From a virus: a stretch of DNA of 27,370 nt. The notes beneath the pieces were generated by a model. The model had not been told where the DNA came from. It did not search any database and worked only from the letters and a program-made list of their open reading frames with translations. Positions 1 to 7,830 of this stretch are shown piece by piece. The DNA lies in IMG/VR virus record IMGVR_UViG_3300005939_000035, positions 1-27,370 of that record. The stretch is one strand, 5' to 3'. Each line of letters starts with the position of its first letter. Positions within the stretch are counted from its first letter, which is position 1. The translations under genes and the position numbers were made by a program.

Positions 1-2
1 TT

Positions 3-368
3 AAGAAAAAACTAAGTCTTAAAGAAAAACATGATAGAGATCGTGAAATGGTTAAGGGTGTCTTTAAGTTTGAAGAAGTTCCCGGCGGAAGTATGGGTTT
101 TGCTTATAAAAAGTATAAGAACGATCCAATCGAGCGATACGACATGGTTGATGGTATGGCATATACAGTTCCTCGCGGAGTTGCAGAGCATTTAAACAAA
201 AATGGATGGTATCCGGTACATAATTTTGCTGTCGATGAACATAATAAGCCTCTTATGAGAATAGGCCAAAAGAAGCGTCGCTTCAGTTTTCAGAGTTTAG
301 AATTCTTAAACGCTGATGATTTTGCACAAGCAGAAGATAGTAGAATCATTATAGCGTCTAAGGTGTAA
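3..368 (+). CDS. Conserved phage protein, 5'-truncated by window edge
   Basis: The frame is open from the first bases of the window, so the ATG at 48 is probably internal and the true start lies upstream. No convincing ribosome binding site precedes 48, and the residues before it (KEKHDRDRE) are charged and look like normal coding sequence. The visible part is about 121 residues, mixed alpha/beta in character, with no signal peptide or membrane segment. It precedes the tail connector genes on the same strand, so a virion or morphogenesis role is inferred from position and from a general resemblance to proteins next to tail adaptors in environmental podovirus genomes. No catalytic motif was recognised. 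The coding call is firm; the function is not. Confidence 0.75.
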   Translation, partial: KKKLSLKEKHDRDREMVKGVFKFEEVPGGSMGFAYKKYKNDPIERYDMVDGMAYTVPRGVAEHLNKNGWYPVHNFAVDEHNKPLMRIGQKKRRFSFQSLEFLNADDFAQAEDSRIIIASKV

Positions 369-429
369 TCTGCTTTTGCTAGAATAAAAGGGAACGAAGT
401 TTCCCCAATTAAAATTAGAAAGGCTATTG

Positions 430-1404
430 ATGGCATCATCTACTCTCGATACAATACGTATCAAAGTAAGGCGACTTACCCATAGTCCCTCACCTTCTCA
501 ATTAACGAATACTGAAATCAACGAGTATGTTAACACTTTTTACCAATACGACTTTCCAGAGCATTTGCGCTTGCTCACTGGATTAGTTCCATTTGTTTTT
601 TATACAGAACCTGGTAAAGATTTATACGCAACAAATTCTGACACGTTGACCCCCATTAATGGCCTTTCTGATTTTAACAATCGCTTTATATCTATACATC
701 CTCCTGTCTATGTTGACGGAAGACAGGCAAAGCTTTCTCAATCAGAGGGCGAATTCTATGGCCATTATCCAAAGAATAAAGCTGTTGGCTCAACAGGCTT
801 AACTGGTAATGGAGTAACATTAACTTTTGTTGGAACTGTTGCAGCTATACCAATTCAAAGAAACAGTGTCTCGTTTACATCTATTAACACTGCCGGCTCA
901 ACACTTAATCTTATCGATAATGGAACAGGTACTCTCTCTGGAGATGGTGCTGGATCTATAAATTATGAGACGGGTGTTTTTGGATTAACATTTTCAAGTG
1001 CTCCTGCTGCGAGTGAGCCTATTATGTTTCATACATTCCCCTATGCAGCATCACGTCCAAGCTCAGTCCTTTATTACAGTAATTCTTTCACGCTTCGACC
1101 TATACCTGACGGCGTTTATGAAATCAGAATGCAGGCTTTTAAGTCATTTACGAATCTTATTGAGAACACTGATGTGCCAGAGCTCGAACAATGGTGGCAA
1201 TATATAGCATATGGTGCAGCTAAAAAAGTCTTTGAAGATCGTGCCGACTTAGAGGGTGTCCAAGCAATAATGCCTGAGTTTAAAAAGCAGGAAACTCTCG
1301 TCCTAAGAAGAACTCTTGTTCAACAATCAAATGAACGAACGAGCACCATATACGACTCAATTAATAATAATAGTAGTAATTCTTGGAACGGTAACAACTT
1401 TTAA
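430..1404 (+). CDS. Probable head-tail/tail adaptor protein
   Basis: A 324-residue protein. ATG 430 is chosen over the in-frame TTG at 427 because AAAGG lies at a sensible distance upstream. The helical N-terminus (about residues 1-50) and C-terminal helical part (about 235-310, with EQWWQYIAYGAAKKVFEDR) resemble ring-forming tail adaptors of the T7 gp11/P22 gp4 type. Between them (about residues 120-205) is a Thr/Ser/Gly-rich beta-sandwich-like insertion. The C-terminal tail is Asn/Ser-rich. It is followed by a gp53-like tail protein and a nozzle-sized protein, the order expected for a short-tail assembly. The adaptor role is inferred from fold pattern and gene order; it could instead be another tail completion protein. 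Confidence 0.55.
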   Translation: MASSTLDTIRIKVRRLTHSPSPSQLTNTEINEYVNTFYQYDFPEHLRLLTGLVPFVFYTEPGKDLYATNSDTLTPINGLSDFNNRFISIHPPVYVDGRQAKLSQSEGEFYGHYPKNKAVGSTGLTGNGVTLTFVGTVAAIPIQRNSVSFTSINTAGSTLNLIDNGTGTLSGDGAGSINYETGVFGLTFSSAPAASEPIMFHTFPYAASRPSSVLYYSNSFTLRPIPDGVYEIRMQAFKSFTNLIENTDVPELEQWWQYIAYGAAKKVFEDRADLEGVQAIMPEFKKQETLVLRRTLVQQSNERTSTIYDSINNNSSNSWNGNNF

Positions 1405-1421
1405 TTACATAAGGACTGAAA

Positions 1422-2003
1422 ATGGCATATAACGCAACAATTCCGAAACCTACAGACGCTTTGCAAGATTCTCAGGGCGATATTTTAGATAACTTTGCCG
1501 CAATTAAGCTATTTGTTGATGTTGACCATAAAACATTTGGCGATGCCAACCAGGGCGCACACGCTAAAGTAACATTACCCGACTTTGCTGCTGCAGCTAC
1601 ATTTACAGGTACTAACGCCGGTATTTATGCACAGACATCTACGCTTACAACAAAAAATGAACTCTATTCACATGTTACTGGCAGAACAGATGTTCCATTT
1701 ACTGCATCTTATGGCGATGAAACGGCAACACAAGGTTGGGCATACTTACCTTCTGGAATACTTTTGAAATGGGGCAGGGCTTCTAAAACTGGTTTAGCGC
1801 AGTCTGTTTTTTTCGAAAAGAACGTAGGAGTCATCCCTGAATTTACTAAAATTTATAATGTCCAAGTTACAACAAATGATCCAGGGAATGTTTTTGCATG
1901 GATACAAAGCTACACAGCCATAGGTTTTACAGTTAACTGTGCAGAAAGAACAACGACAACAGCTTCATTATGTCGTTTTGACTATCTTGCTATAGGTAGA
2001 TAA
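1422..2003 (+). CDS. Tail protein with gp53-like C-terminal domain
   Basis: A 193-residue protein with AAGGA just upstream of ATG 1422. The N-terminal third (PKPTDALQDSQGDILDNFAA) looks like a virion-attachment segment. The last 90 or so residues follow the pattern of the tail-fibre gp53-like C-terminal domain: a GW-YLPSG-ILLKWG start, alternating beta strands with an F..V core, and a terminal FDYLAIGR. That domain is a small beta-sandwich at the tips of tail proteins in many phages. The stop is one base before the ATG of the 734-residue gene, so the two are translationally close. It is likely a minor tail or short fibre component; receptor specificity cannot be inferred. Confidence 0.6.
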   Translation: MAYNATIPKPTDALQDSQGDILDNFAAIKLFVDVDHKTFGDANQGAHAKVTLPDFAAAATFTGTNAGIYAQTSTLTTKNELYSHVTGRTDVPFTASYGDETATQGWAYLPSGILLKWGRASKTGLAQSVFFEKNVGVIPEFTKIYNVQVTTNDPGNVFAWIQSYTAIGFTVNCAERTTTTASLCRFDYLAIGR

Positions 2004-2004
2004 T

Positions 2005-4209
2005 ATGGCACAAAAAGATCGTTTTTTTATAGGACCAATGAATTCAGGTCTGCAAAACGACGTTAAACCATGGCTTCTTCCAGATGATGCATTTTCAAAG
2101 CTCAATAATGCTTATGTTTTTAGGGGTAGTTTAAAAAAGCGGTTTGGATCTTATTTAATTGGTGATGTTGAAAAAGTTGATCCTTTAAGGTCTCGATTGC
2201 GCATTAATCTTGGGAAAACTGATCCAATTACAGGAAATCTCGCCGGGTCCGCTCCAGGTATAAAATATAATATAGGCCAGCAATTCTCTATTGGAACTGA
2301 AGTATTTACGGTAACAACTATTGGCGCTCCTGCTGATATGATTACAACAGGTTCTGCCACCAAGAAAAAATATAATACAACTAATGGTGCCTTTGAGATT
2401 GAAGGCGCTACGGTTGACACTACGTGCTATTTTTATCCAGCCGACCCAGTTATGGGTTTACCAAGTTACGAAGGCACAGCGATCAACTTTGAGCCGCTCT
2501 GGGCATTTGATACACAGTTCGCCTATGAATACATATCTGGTGCTTTTGCTCGATTGGGAACTGCACTTTGGAGTGGAACAGATTCCGATTACTTTTGGCA
2601 TGTTAACTATCGTGGAATAACTCCCTATGATATCTATAGTTTTGTAACAAACTTTGTTGCTGCTGACGGTATTAAGTATTGGAACGGTTTAGTATGGAAC
2701 GTATTAAATCCAAAGACATCTCAAATTATCGCTCCAGCAAAAGTAGAAAATAAACTCGTAACATGTAAGATCATTATTTCATTTAAGAATAGGCTTCTAG
2801 CGCTTAATACGATTGAGAGCATAGACGGATCTAATAAAAACTTTGCAAACAGATGTCGATACTCACAGAATGGTGATCCTTTCGATACCGATGCATGGCA
2901 AGAAATCACTCCTGCCGGAAGAGGCGGATGGATTGATGCGCCGGTTAAAGAGCAAATAGTAAGTGCTCAACTCTTAAGGGATCGCTTAATTGTTTTCTTT
3001 GAGAGAAGCTCGTGGGAACTTGTTTATACCGGTAACCAGATAACTCCATTTGTATGGCAACAAATCAACTCAGAGCTTGGCGTAGAGTCATCTTTCTCCT
3101 CAGTTCCTTTTGATGGAGCTGTTATTGGTATCGGTAATGTTGGTATTCACGCCTGCACGGGCGCAAGTGTCGACAGAATTGATAACTTAATTCCTGATGA
3201 AGTATTTAATATTAAAAATACAGATGGTGCCGTTAACAGGGTTTATGGGATACGTGACTATTTTAGCGAAATGGTTTATTGGACGTTTCCAACTGATGCA
3301 AAGTTTACCAAGAAGATCTTAGCATACAATTATGCAATGAGTTCATGGGCTTTTTTTGATGATTCTTTTACCTGTTTTGGGTATTATCAGCCAACGGAAT
3401 CAAAGACCTGGGAAATAAGTGAACTTAAATGGCTAGAGTATTCAGAGCCGTGGAAAGATCCGCAGTTTAAAGCACAATATAGAACCGTTGCTGCTGGAAA
3501 TCAGCAAGGATTTGTCTCTATATTTAATGTTGGCCTTGAAAGAAATGCTCCAGCATTATCAATAGCAAACATCTCAGGATCAGAAAATGAGTTTGTTGTC
3601 ATAGATCACACGTTAAGTAACGGTGATTATGTATTGGTAGAAAATATTTCTTCCGATTTTGCTTTGTTTGAGATCTTAAATGATAAGATCTTCCAGGTAG
3701 AATTTGTTGATGACGATACAATAAAACTCTTGAATGAAAACGGTTCTTATATAGATATTGGAGCTGGTGATACGTACTTTGGTAAAGGAACGATCTCAAG
3801 AGTTAGCCAGATAGATATTGAAACGAAAGAATATAATTTCTATAGAGAGAAGGGAGCATCTGTTGAAGTGAGCAAGGTTGATTTCTTTGTTGATAAGACA
3901 GCGAAGGGAGAAGTGACCGTTGATTACTTTACCTCAAGTTCCGATATATCTTTAAGAGGTGATAGTGCTGTTTCAAAGTCTATTATGGGTAATGGAACCT
4001 TAGAAACATTTGCGTATCCAACCGTTACGCTTGAAGCATCTCAAACGAGAGTATGGCACCCCGTTTATTTCCAGGCTCATGGAGATGACATTAAGTTAAG
4101 AATATTCTTAACGCCTGCTCAGATGTTCGATCCAGATATAGCGTTATCTCCTTTCCGGCTAAATGCGATGATATTTCACGCAACAACTGGTGGATATAGA
4201 CTTGGCTAG
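2005..4209 (+). CDS. Large tail protein, nozzle/stabilisation-like
   Basis: A 734-residue protein starting 1 bp after the previous stop, with AGGTAG as a possible binding site inside the upstream gene. The N-terminus (GLQNDVKPWLLPDDAF, then LNNAYVFRG and KKRFGSY) resembles the opening of podoviral nozzle or stabilisation proteins (T7 gp12, P22 gp10), where an LP..A/N..Y..G...KR.G pattern is common. Size is close to T7 gp12 (about 790). The body is rich in aromatic beta-strand segments, as expected for a propeller-containing nozzle. There is no membrane segment. Gene order after the adaptor fits. It was not resolved from a generic large tail protein, hence moderate confidence in the role and high confidence in the gene. 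Confidence 0.6.
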   Translation: MAQKDRFFIGPMNSGLQNDVKPWLLPDDAFSKLNNAYVFRGSLKKRFGSYLIGDVEKVDPLRSRLRINLGKTDPITGNLAGSAPGIKYNIGQQFSIGTEVFTVTTIGAPADMITTGSATKKKYNTTNGAFEIEGATVDTTCYFYPADPVMGLPSYEGTAINFEPLWAFDTQFAYEYISGAFARLGTALWSGTDSDYFWHVNYRGITPYDIYSFVTNFVAADGIKYWNGLVWNVLNPKTSQIIAPAKVENKLVTCKIIISFKNRLLALNTIESIDGSNKNFANRCRYSQNGDPFDTDAWQEITPAGRGGWIDAPVKEQIVSAQLLRDRLIVFFERSSWELVYTGNQITPFVWQQINSELGVESSFSSVPFDGAVIGIGNVGIHACTGASVDRIDNLIPDEVFNIKNTDGAVNRVYGIRDYFSEMVYWTFPTDAKFTKKILAYNYAMSSWAFFDDSFTCFGYYQPTESKTWEISELKWLEYSEPWKDPQFKAQYRTVAAGNQQGFVSIFNVGLERNAPALSIANISGSENEFVVIDHTLSNGDYVLVENISSDFALFEILNDKIFQVEFVDDDTIKLLNENGSYIDIGAGDTYFGKGTISRVSQIDIETKEYNFYREKGASVEVSKVDFFVDKTAKGEVTVDYFTSSSDISLRGDSAVSKSIMGNGTLETFAYPTVTLEASQTRVWHPVYFQAHGDDIKLRIFLTPAQMFDPDIALSPFRLNAMIFHATTGGYRLG

Positions 4210-4262
4210 TTATTACTTGGTAAAATAATAGAGAGTTATTCTTTAAGCCTAAGGAATAGATC

Positions 4263-4676
4263 ATGAACAAACTTCTCTTTATTATTTTACTAACTTCAAA
4301 CACATTTTTAGCTCCATGCCAGGTCCATGAAAGAGCAATTGAAAAGAAAATGATAACAGTAATCTCTAACAATCCGGAACTGGCTAAAAAGGTAAAAGAT
4401 CGGATAATGACCGTAAGTCCTAATAAGTTTGTTGCAATGAAAGTATTACAACGAAACACATCTTTTTCTTATCCTGCTGTTCATACGATTCAAGAGGTTG
4501 TAAAGAATCAGGCACAGGAAAGAGAAGACGCCCTTGAAGAGGTAAGGCCTGGAAATGATCTCTGCTCATCAAGAACAACCGTCTTTATTTTTATGGGTGC
4601 AACGGTAGCATGTAGTACAGTTATGTCAGCTTTAATAGCTGGAGCCACAGCTCTTACGATTCATTTTACAAGTTAA
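4263..4676 (+). CDS. Small exported/membrane protein, unknown function
   Basis: A 137-residue protein with AAGGA before ATG 4263. The N-terminal 20 residues (MNKLLFIILLTSNTFLAPC) look like a Sec signal. A Cys follows, but LAPC is not a good lipobox. A charged middle (about 25-100) follows, then a C-terminal hydrophobic segment from about residue 104 (TTVFIFMGATVACSTVMSAL) that could span the membrane. It sits at the end of the tail-connector operon and is followed by a hairpin. Options are a lysis-associated membrane protein, an envelope-modifying protein, or a cargo gene like the two signal-peptide proteins near 20-21.5 kb. There is no clear family. Confidence 0.6.
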   Translation: MNKLLFIILLTSNTFLAPCQVHERAIEKKMITVISNNPELAKKVKDRIMTVSPNKFVAMKVLQRNTSFSYPAVHTIQEVVKNQAQEREDALEEVRPGNDLCSSRTTVFIFMGATVACSTVMSALIAGATALTIHFTS

Positions 4677-4681
4677 AACCC

Positions 4682-4707
4682 CCTAGGCAACTTGTCTCAA
4701 GCCTAGG
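4682..4707 (-). terminator. Hairpin between convergent genes, probable terminator
   Basis: Perfect 7-bp arms CCTAGGC (4682-4688) and GCCTAGG (4701-4707) lie between the end of the + gene at 4676 and the end of the - gene at 4748. On the minus strand the hairpin is followed by GGGGGTTTTAA, a weak U run; on the plus strand it is followed by an A-rich stretch. It may work in both directions. The T run is short, so efficiency is uncertain. Confidence 0.5.
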
Positions 4708-4747
4708 AGGAAAAAAAGAGATGAGCAAACAGGCGATGTTACAACAC

Positions 4748-5287
4748 CTATTGCTTTAAATATTCTAGTACAATATAGGCTATTGTGTAACTACTTCTTG
4801 CTGAACTTGTCGTTACTTTTACATTTGTTGAATCAACATCTATTGCGATCTGTCCAGTTCCTGCGAATGGGAGTGGTATATAGTTTAATCCTGTTGGGTC
4901 AGACGCAGCGCCATATATCCTGGTAAAAGAAGTATTGGCATCAATAGTTAACTCATGAGCTACTGATTTTGATGTACTATTTGGAAGAGCACCAAAGTCT
5001 ATAACTTTTCTAAATACTTGCCTGTATTCTGGTGTTTGCCCAGCTGAAGAAGAAAGAGTTTGGTCAGGGAAAAAGAGCTGGCCATTTATAAATTCAGATA
5101 AGTCATAGTAGCCAGAGTCTTTTATGTTAACCATTAAAGCAATATTATTAACACTTTGATAAAGTCTCACAAGGATATCTTTAAATTCTTGGCTCTTTAT
5201 ATCAACGTTGTTGATGTTTACTGCATCAAAGATACTAGTTGTTGGTAAAAAAGCACCGGTATTAGTTCTTTCTGGGGATAAAGCCAT
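4748..5287 (-). CDS. Probable virion-associated protein, unknown function
   Basis: A 179-residue protein on the minus strand, with AGGAAAG upstream of its ATG (5287). It opens MALSPERTNTGAFLPTTSIF, then a helical stretch with VRLYQSVNNIALMVNIKD and NGQLFFPD, then a beta-rich C-terminal half (VFRKVIDFGALPNS, FTRIYGAASDPTGLNYIPLP) ending in YIVLEYLKQ. The Asn/Thr/Ser-rich beta segments look like a phage surface or structural protein. No enzyme motif or membrane segment is present. It is the only gene on this strand between two rightward structural operons, so it has its own promoter, probably in 5288-5370. A virion role is inference from composition and context. Confidence 0.6.
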   Translation of the reverse strand: MALSPERTNTGAFLPTTSIFDAVNINNVDIKSQEFKDILVRLYQSVNNIALMVNIKDSGYYDLSEFINGQLFFPDQTLSSSAGQTPEYRQVFRKVIDFGALPNSTSKSVAHELTIDANTSFTRIYGAASDPTGLNYIPLPFAGTGQIAIDVDSTNVKVTTSSARSSYTIAYIVLEYLKQ

Positions 5288-5323
5288 AGTCTTTCCTGTT
5301 TTATGAACTGCTATATTGTATAT

Positions 5324-5331
5324 AGTATACT
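5324..5331. promoter_or_regulatory. Palindromic AGTATACT, possible shared -10 of divergent promoters
   Basis: The 83-bp gap between divergent genes (start at 5287 minus, 5371 plus) is very A+T-rich. AGTATACT is its own reverse complement and so presents TATACT on both strands. No good -35 was found at 17 bp on either side, so this is tentative. Confidence 0.25.
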
Positions 5332-5370
5332 GATCATAGGGCTATAAGTTTAAAATATTAAGGAGAAATT

Positions 5371-6018
5371 ATGGCGTTTTTAGGCGGTTTGTTTGGTGGA
5401 GGAGGGCAACAAAATCAATCCCCTCAGGGTGGTGGGAGACTCCCCGAAGGTTTTCAACACGCTCCTCGGTTTGGTTCTAACGTAGAAGGCGCTTTGGACC
5501 AGCTTTTGAAAATGAGCATGAGCGGAATACAGCAAGGACAGGGTGGCTTCCAGCCGATAAAAGATCAGGCTATGAGTGACTTTCATAATAAAACAGTCCC
5601 TACAATCTCAGAAAGATTTACTTCTATGGGCGGCGCAGGCGGTCAAAGTGGGTCAGGATTTGCACAGGCAATTGGTGGAGCTGGTGCTGATTTAGAGGGG
5701 CAACTTGCTGCCATGCAAGGTCAATACGGCCTTCAGCAACAAGGCCAATTACAAAATTTATTACAAATGGGTCTCACTCCTCGCAATGAGACAACATTTC
5801 AACAACAAGATCCAGGATTTATGCAATCTTTTGGAGGTCCTATGGCGCAAGGCATCGGATCATTATTACCTTTATTACTTTCTGGAGGCTTAGGCGGCTT
5901 AGGTGGCATGGCTAGTGGAATAGGAAGCGCCGTTGGAGGCTTAGGTAACTTTGCATCGTCAATGTTTGGTGGCAACAAGCAACAGGCATCAAATCAAACC
6001 GGAGGTATCTTTAGATGA
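5371..6018 (+). CDS. Gly/Gln-rich probable internal virion (DNA ejection) protein
   Basis: A 215-residue protein with AAGGAG spaced well before ATG 5371. It is strongly enriched in Gly, Gln and Met. It begins MAFLGGLFGGGGQQ and contains a helical part with an FHNKTVPTISERF motif and SGSGFAQAIGGAGADLEGQ. It ends in a hydrophobic glycine-rich stretch (about 160-205) that could insert into or pass through a membrane. This composition is typical of small ejection or internal head proteins of short-tailed phages, released to help DNA cross the envelope. It overlaps the next gene by ATGA, so the two are translationally coupled. Family assignment by eye only. Confidence 0.6.
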   Translation: MAFLGGLFGGGGQQNQSPQGGGRLPEGFQHAPRFGSNVEGALDQLLKMSMSGIQQGQGGFQPIKDQAMSDFHNKTVPTISERFTSMGGAGGQSGSGFAQAIGGAGADLEGQLAAMQGQYGLQQQGQLQNLLQMGLTPRNETTFQQQDPGFMQSFGGPMAQGIGSLLPLLLSGGLGGLGGMASGIGSAVGGLGNFASSMFGGNKQQASNQTGGIFR

Positions 6019-7310
6019 TACAGGAATTTAGAAATCGTAGATCAGCTTCTGGAGAGATGGGGCAAGGCCTCGGAATGGGATTAAGCTCTGGCCTTGAAGC
6101 CATGGCCCAGCAGCAGATGCAAAATCTTGCAGATCAACGTCAGCAGCAACAAGCGTCTGAAGGGTTGCAAGCGCTTGGCTATACTCCAGAAATGGCAACA
6201 CAGCTCTCACAGTTGCCACCACAAGCATTGCAAGAACTTGTGAAATATAAGGCTCAAGAGCCATCACAACAGGCATATGCAAATGCTATTTCTCAAATGT
6301 TAGGGCAAGGACAGCAACAAGGTATGCAACAACCTGGAATGCAAGAGCAGCAGATGGGAATGCAGGACCAACAACCGGTGATGCCTGGGCAAGAACAGCA
6401 AATGGGAATGCAGGGCCAACCAATGGCAGCTGGCCAGCAGATGGGGACTCCGTCATTATCTGGATTAAACGAGAAACAAGCAACTGAGCTTGCGAAGCTT
6501 GGAATGGAACGACAGAAGATGAATGCAAAAGAGCGTAATGAGCTTAAAAAGCAGGCATTTGCTGAAAAATCTCATGTCGAAAAGCAGAGATTTGCTGAGA
6601 AGAAAGAAGAAGCAAGGGTTGAAGAAGAGTCTTGGAATAAAATTCAGCCTAAGCTAGCCAAATGGGAAGAATCATATACTAAAGGTGGAGATGACTTAGC
6701 TCTTGCTGATGAAATGATGGATCTTAATGCAAGTGGCGAGATAGATTCTCCTGGATATGTAGCTTTTTTAAAAAATATCGGTTTAGATATGGGTACATTA
6801 ATGAGCCCAGGAACTACTCAATTTAAATCCTTAGGTCTAGGTTTTATGGGTGGAGCTAAAGAAATATATGGTGGAAAAATCTCAAATATTGAGATGCAAT
6901 TATTTTTAGAATCTATACCAAGCCTTAGTCAATCTCCAGAAGGAAGAAAGAGAATTCTTGCTGGAATTAAGAATCTTTCAAGGGCAAGAAGACTTCCATT
7001 TACTGAATCAAGAAGAATTCTCAAAGAAAACAATGGGAAAATTCCAAGAGACTTTTCAATGCAAATAACGGAAACTGTTGATAGAAAAAGAACAAAATTA
7101 GCTAAATTCTTTAAGAAAGATCTTGCGCGTAAAGTTCCAAAGGCACAAAATAGAGGAGTAACTGCTGCTCAATCTATTGGTGGTTCTATTATTGGCGGAA
7201 TTGGAGGAATCTTGAAAAAGGCATTACCAGCTGCTATTGGAGGTTTGGTCGGTGGTGTTCCAGGTGCAATTGGAGGTGGACTTGCTAGCTATGCTGGAGG
7301 AGCAAAATAA
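6015..7310 (+). CDS. Gln/Met-rich probable DNA ejection protein
   Basis: A 431-residue protein whose ATG overlaps the preceding stop (ATGA). Residues 20-150 are low complexity, rich in Gln, Met and Gly with repeated GMQ/QQMGM motifs. Residues 150-210 are a charged coiled coil (KLGMERQKMNAKERNELKKQ onward). A folded helical region follows at about 210-370. The C-terminus is a glycine/isoleucine-rich stretch (GGSIIGGIGGILKKALPAAI) typical of membrane-active segments. Together with its neighbour this suggests a two-protein ejection apparatus that leaves the capsid and forms a conduit across the envelope. That role is inferred from composition, size and position. No lytic transglycosylase motif was seen. 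Confidence 0.6.
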   Translation: MIQEFRNRRSASGEMGQGLGMGLSSGLEAMAQQQMQNLADQRQQQQASEGLQALGYTPEMATQLSQLPPQALQELVKYKAQEPSQQAYANAISQMLGQGQQQGMQQPGMQEQQMGMQDQQPVMPGQEQQMGMQGQPMAAGQQMGTPSLSGLNEKQATELAKLGMERQKMNAKERNELKKQAFAEKSHVEKQRFAEKKEEARVEEESWNKIQPKLAKWEESYTKGGDDLALADEMMDLNASGEIDSPGYVAFLKNIGLDMGTLMSPGTTQFKSLGLGFMGGAKEIYGGKISNIEMQLFLESIPSLSQSPEGRKRILAGIKNLSRARRLPFTESRRILKENNGKIPRDFSMQITETVDRKRTKLAKFFKKDLARKVPKAQNRGVTAAQSIGGSIIGGIGGILKKALPAAIGGLVGGVPGAIGGGLASYAGGAK

Positions 7311-7315
7311 TTTAT

Positions 7316-7567
7316 TTATAAATATATAGCTACATACAAGATTGCAAGTAGTAACAGTATTGAAATTACAATCAATGATCTGTTGCTGCTTGCGTCTTTT
7401 TTCATTTGAAGTAGCTTTTCTGCTTTAACTATTCTTCGTCTATGCTCATGAAAACACTTCTTTGAGCAATATTTACGTTTTATTTTTTTACCGTCCCACG
7501 TGAAAAACTTATGACAATTCGCGCAAATTGATCTTCGTTCAGATTTAGGGTCAACGGTTTTTGTCAT
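7316..7567 (-). CDS. Tail-anchored zinc-finger protein
   Basis: An 83-residue minus-strand protein. Four cysteines form C15-x2-C18 and C34-x3-C38, with 15 residues between pairs, a compact treble-clef or zinc-ribbon arrangement. A basic helix follows (HEHRRRIVKAEKLLQ). Residues 64-83 (SLIVISILLLLAILYVAIYL) form one strong C-terminal membrane helix with nothing after it, so the finger would face the cytoplasm. The start codon lies inside the end of the upstream ribbon-helix-helix gene (17-bp overlap), so the two are co-translated. Function unknown; a membrane-tethered nucleic-acid or protein binder is the simplest reading. Confidence 0.65.
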   Translation of the reverse strand: MTKTVDPKSERRSICANCHKFFTWDGKKIKRKYCSKKCFHEHRRRIVKAEKLLQMKKDASSNRSLIVISILLLLAILYVAIYL

Positions 7568-7715
7568 TATCCATTCTTTCGATGATTGACTGAATGATAT
7601 ACGCAGACATAGTCATTCCGAGCTCGGCTGAGCTTATCTTTATCTTTTTATGAAATCTCGACGGCACTTTAACTACCAATCGTGTCTCTTTTTGCTGTTT
7701 TGTTGTTGTCTTCAT
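7551..7715 (-). CDS. Ribbon-helix-helix (Arc/CopG-type) regulator
   Basis: A 54-residue protein from ATG 7715; an in-frame TTG at 7733 would add six residues. The pattern is a beta strand (TRLVVKVPSRFHKKI) followed by two helices (SSAELGMTMSAYIIQSIIER), as in Arc/MetJ/CopG dimeric DNA-binding proteins. Length is normal for the family. No Shine-Dalgarno is visible at either start. Paired TGTACA palindromes lie immediately upstream of the ATG, a natural autoregulatory operator. It precedes and overlaps the zinc-finger membrane protein, so it probably controls this two-gene unit and possibly the fibre operon starting at 7831. Confidence 0.6.
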   Translation of the reverse strand: MKTTTKQQKETRLVVKVPSRFHKKIKISSAELGMTMSAYIIQSIIERMDNDKNR

Positions 7716-7716
7716 A

Positions 7717-7730
7717 TGTACAAATGTACA
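7717..7730. promoter_or_regulatory. Double TGTACA palindrome, candidate operator
   Basis: TGTACA-AA-TGTACA sits one base upstream of the regulator's ATG. Each half is itself a perfect palindrome, and the halves are 8 bp apart centre to centre. Closely spaced repeated half-sites are what dimer pairs of ribbon-helix-helix proteins bind. The assignment is inference from position and symmetry. Confidence 0.4.
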
Positions 7731-7787
7731 CAAACATAAAAGTTTTGTTAAGCAAATTATGAATAAAGTACGATTGGAGTAGAAGTT

Positions 7788-7800
7788 GGCAATTATTGCC
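7788..7800. promoter_or_regulatory. Palindrome GGCAATTATTGCC between divergent genes
   Basis: A perfect 13-bp palindrome with a single central base lies 30 bp before the fibre operon's first ATG. It is followed on the plus strand by a T-rich run (TTATTTTATT), so it could be an operator or a weak terminator. Nothing else decides between them. Confidence 0.3.
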
Positions 7801-7830
7801 TTATTTTATTACAAACTTATGGAGATATTA

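Noticed and set aside
5990-6030. Frameshift joining the 5371 and 6015 genes into one protein
   Set aside because: The ATGA overlap is an ordinary coupling arrangement, no slippery heptamer was seen at the junction, and each protein has its own distinct ends.
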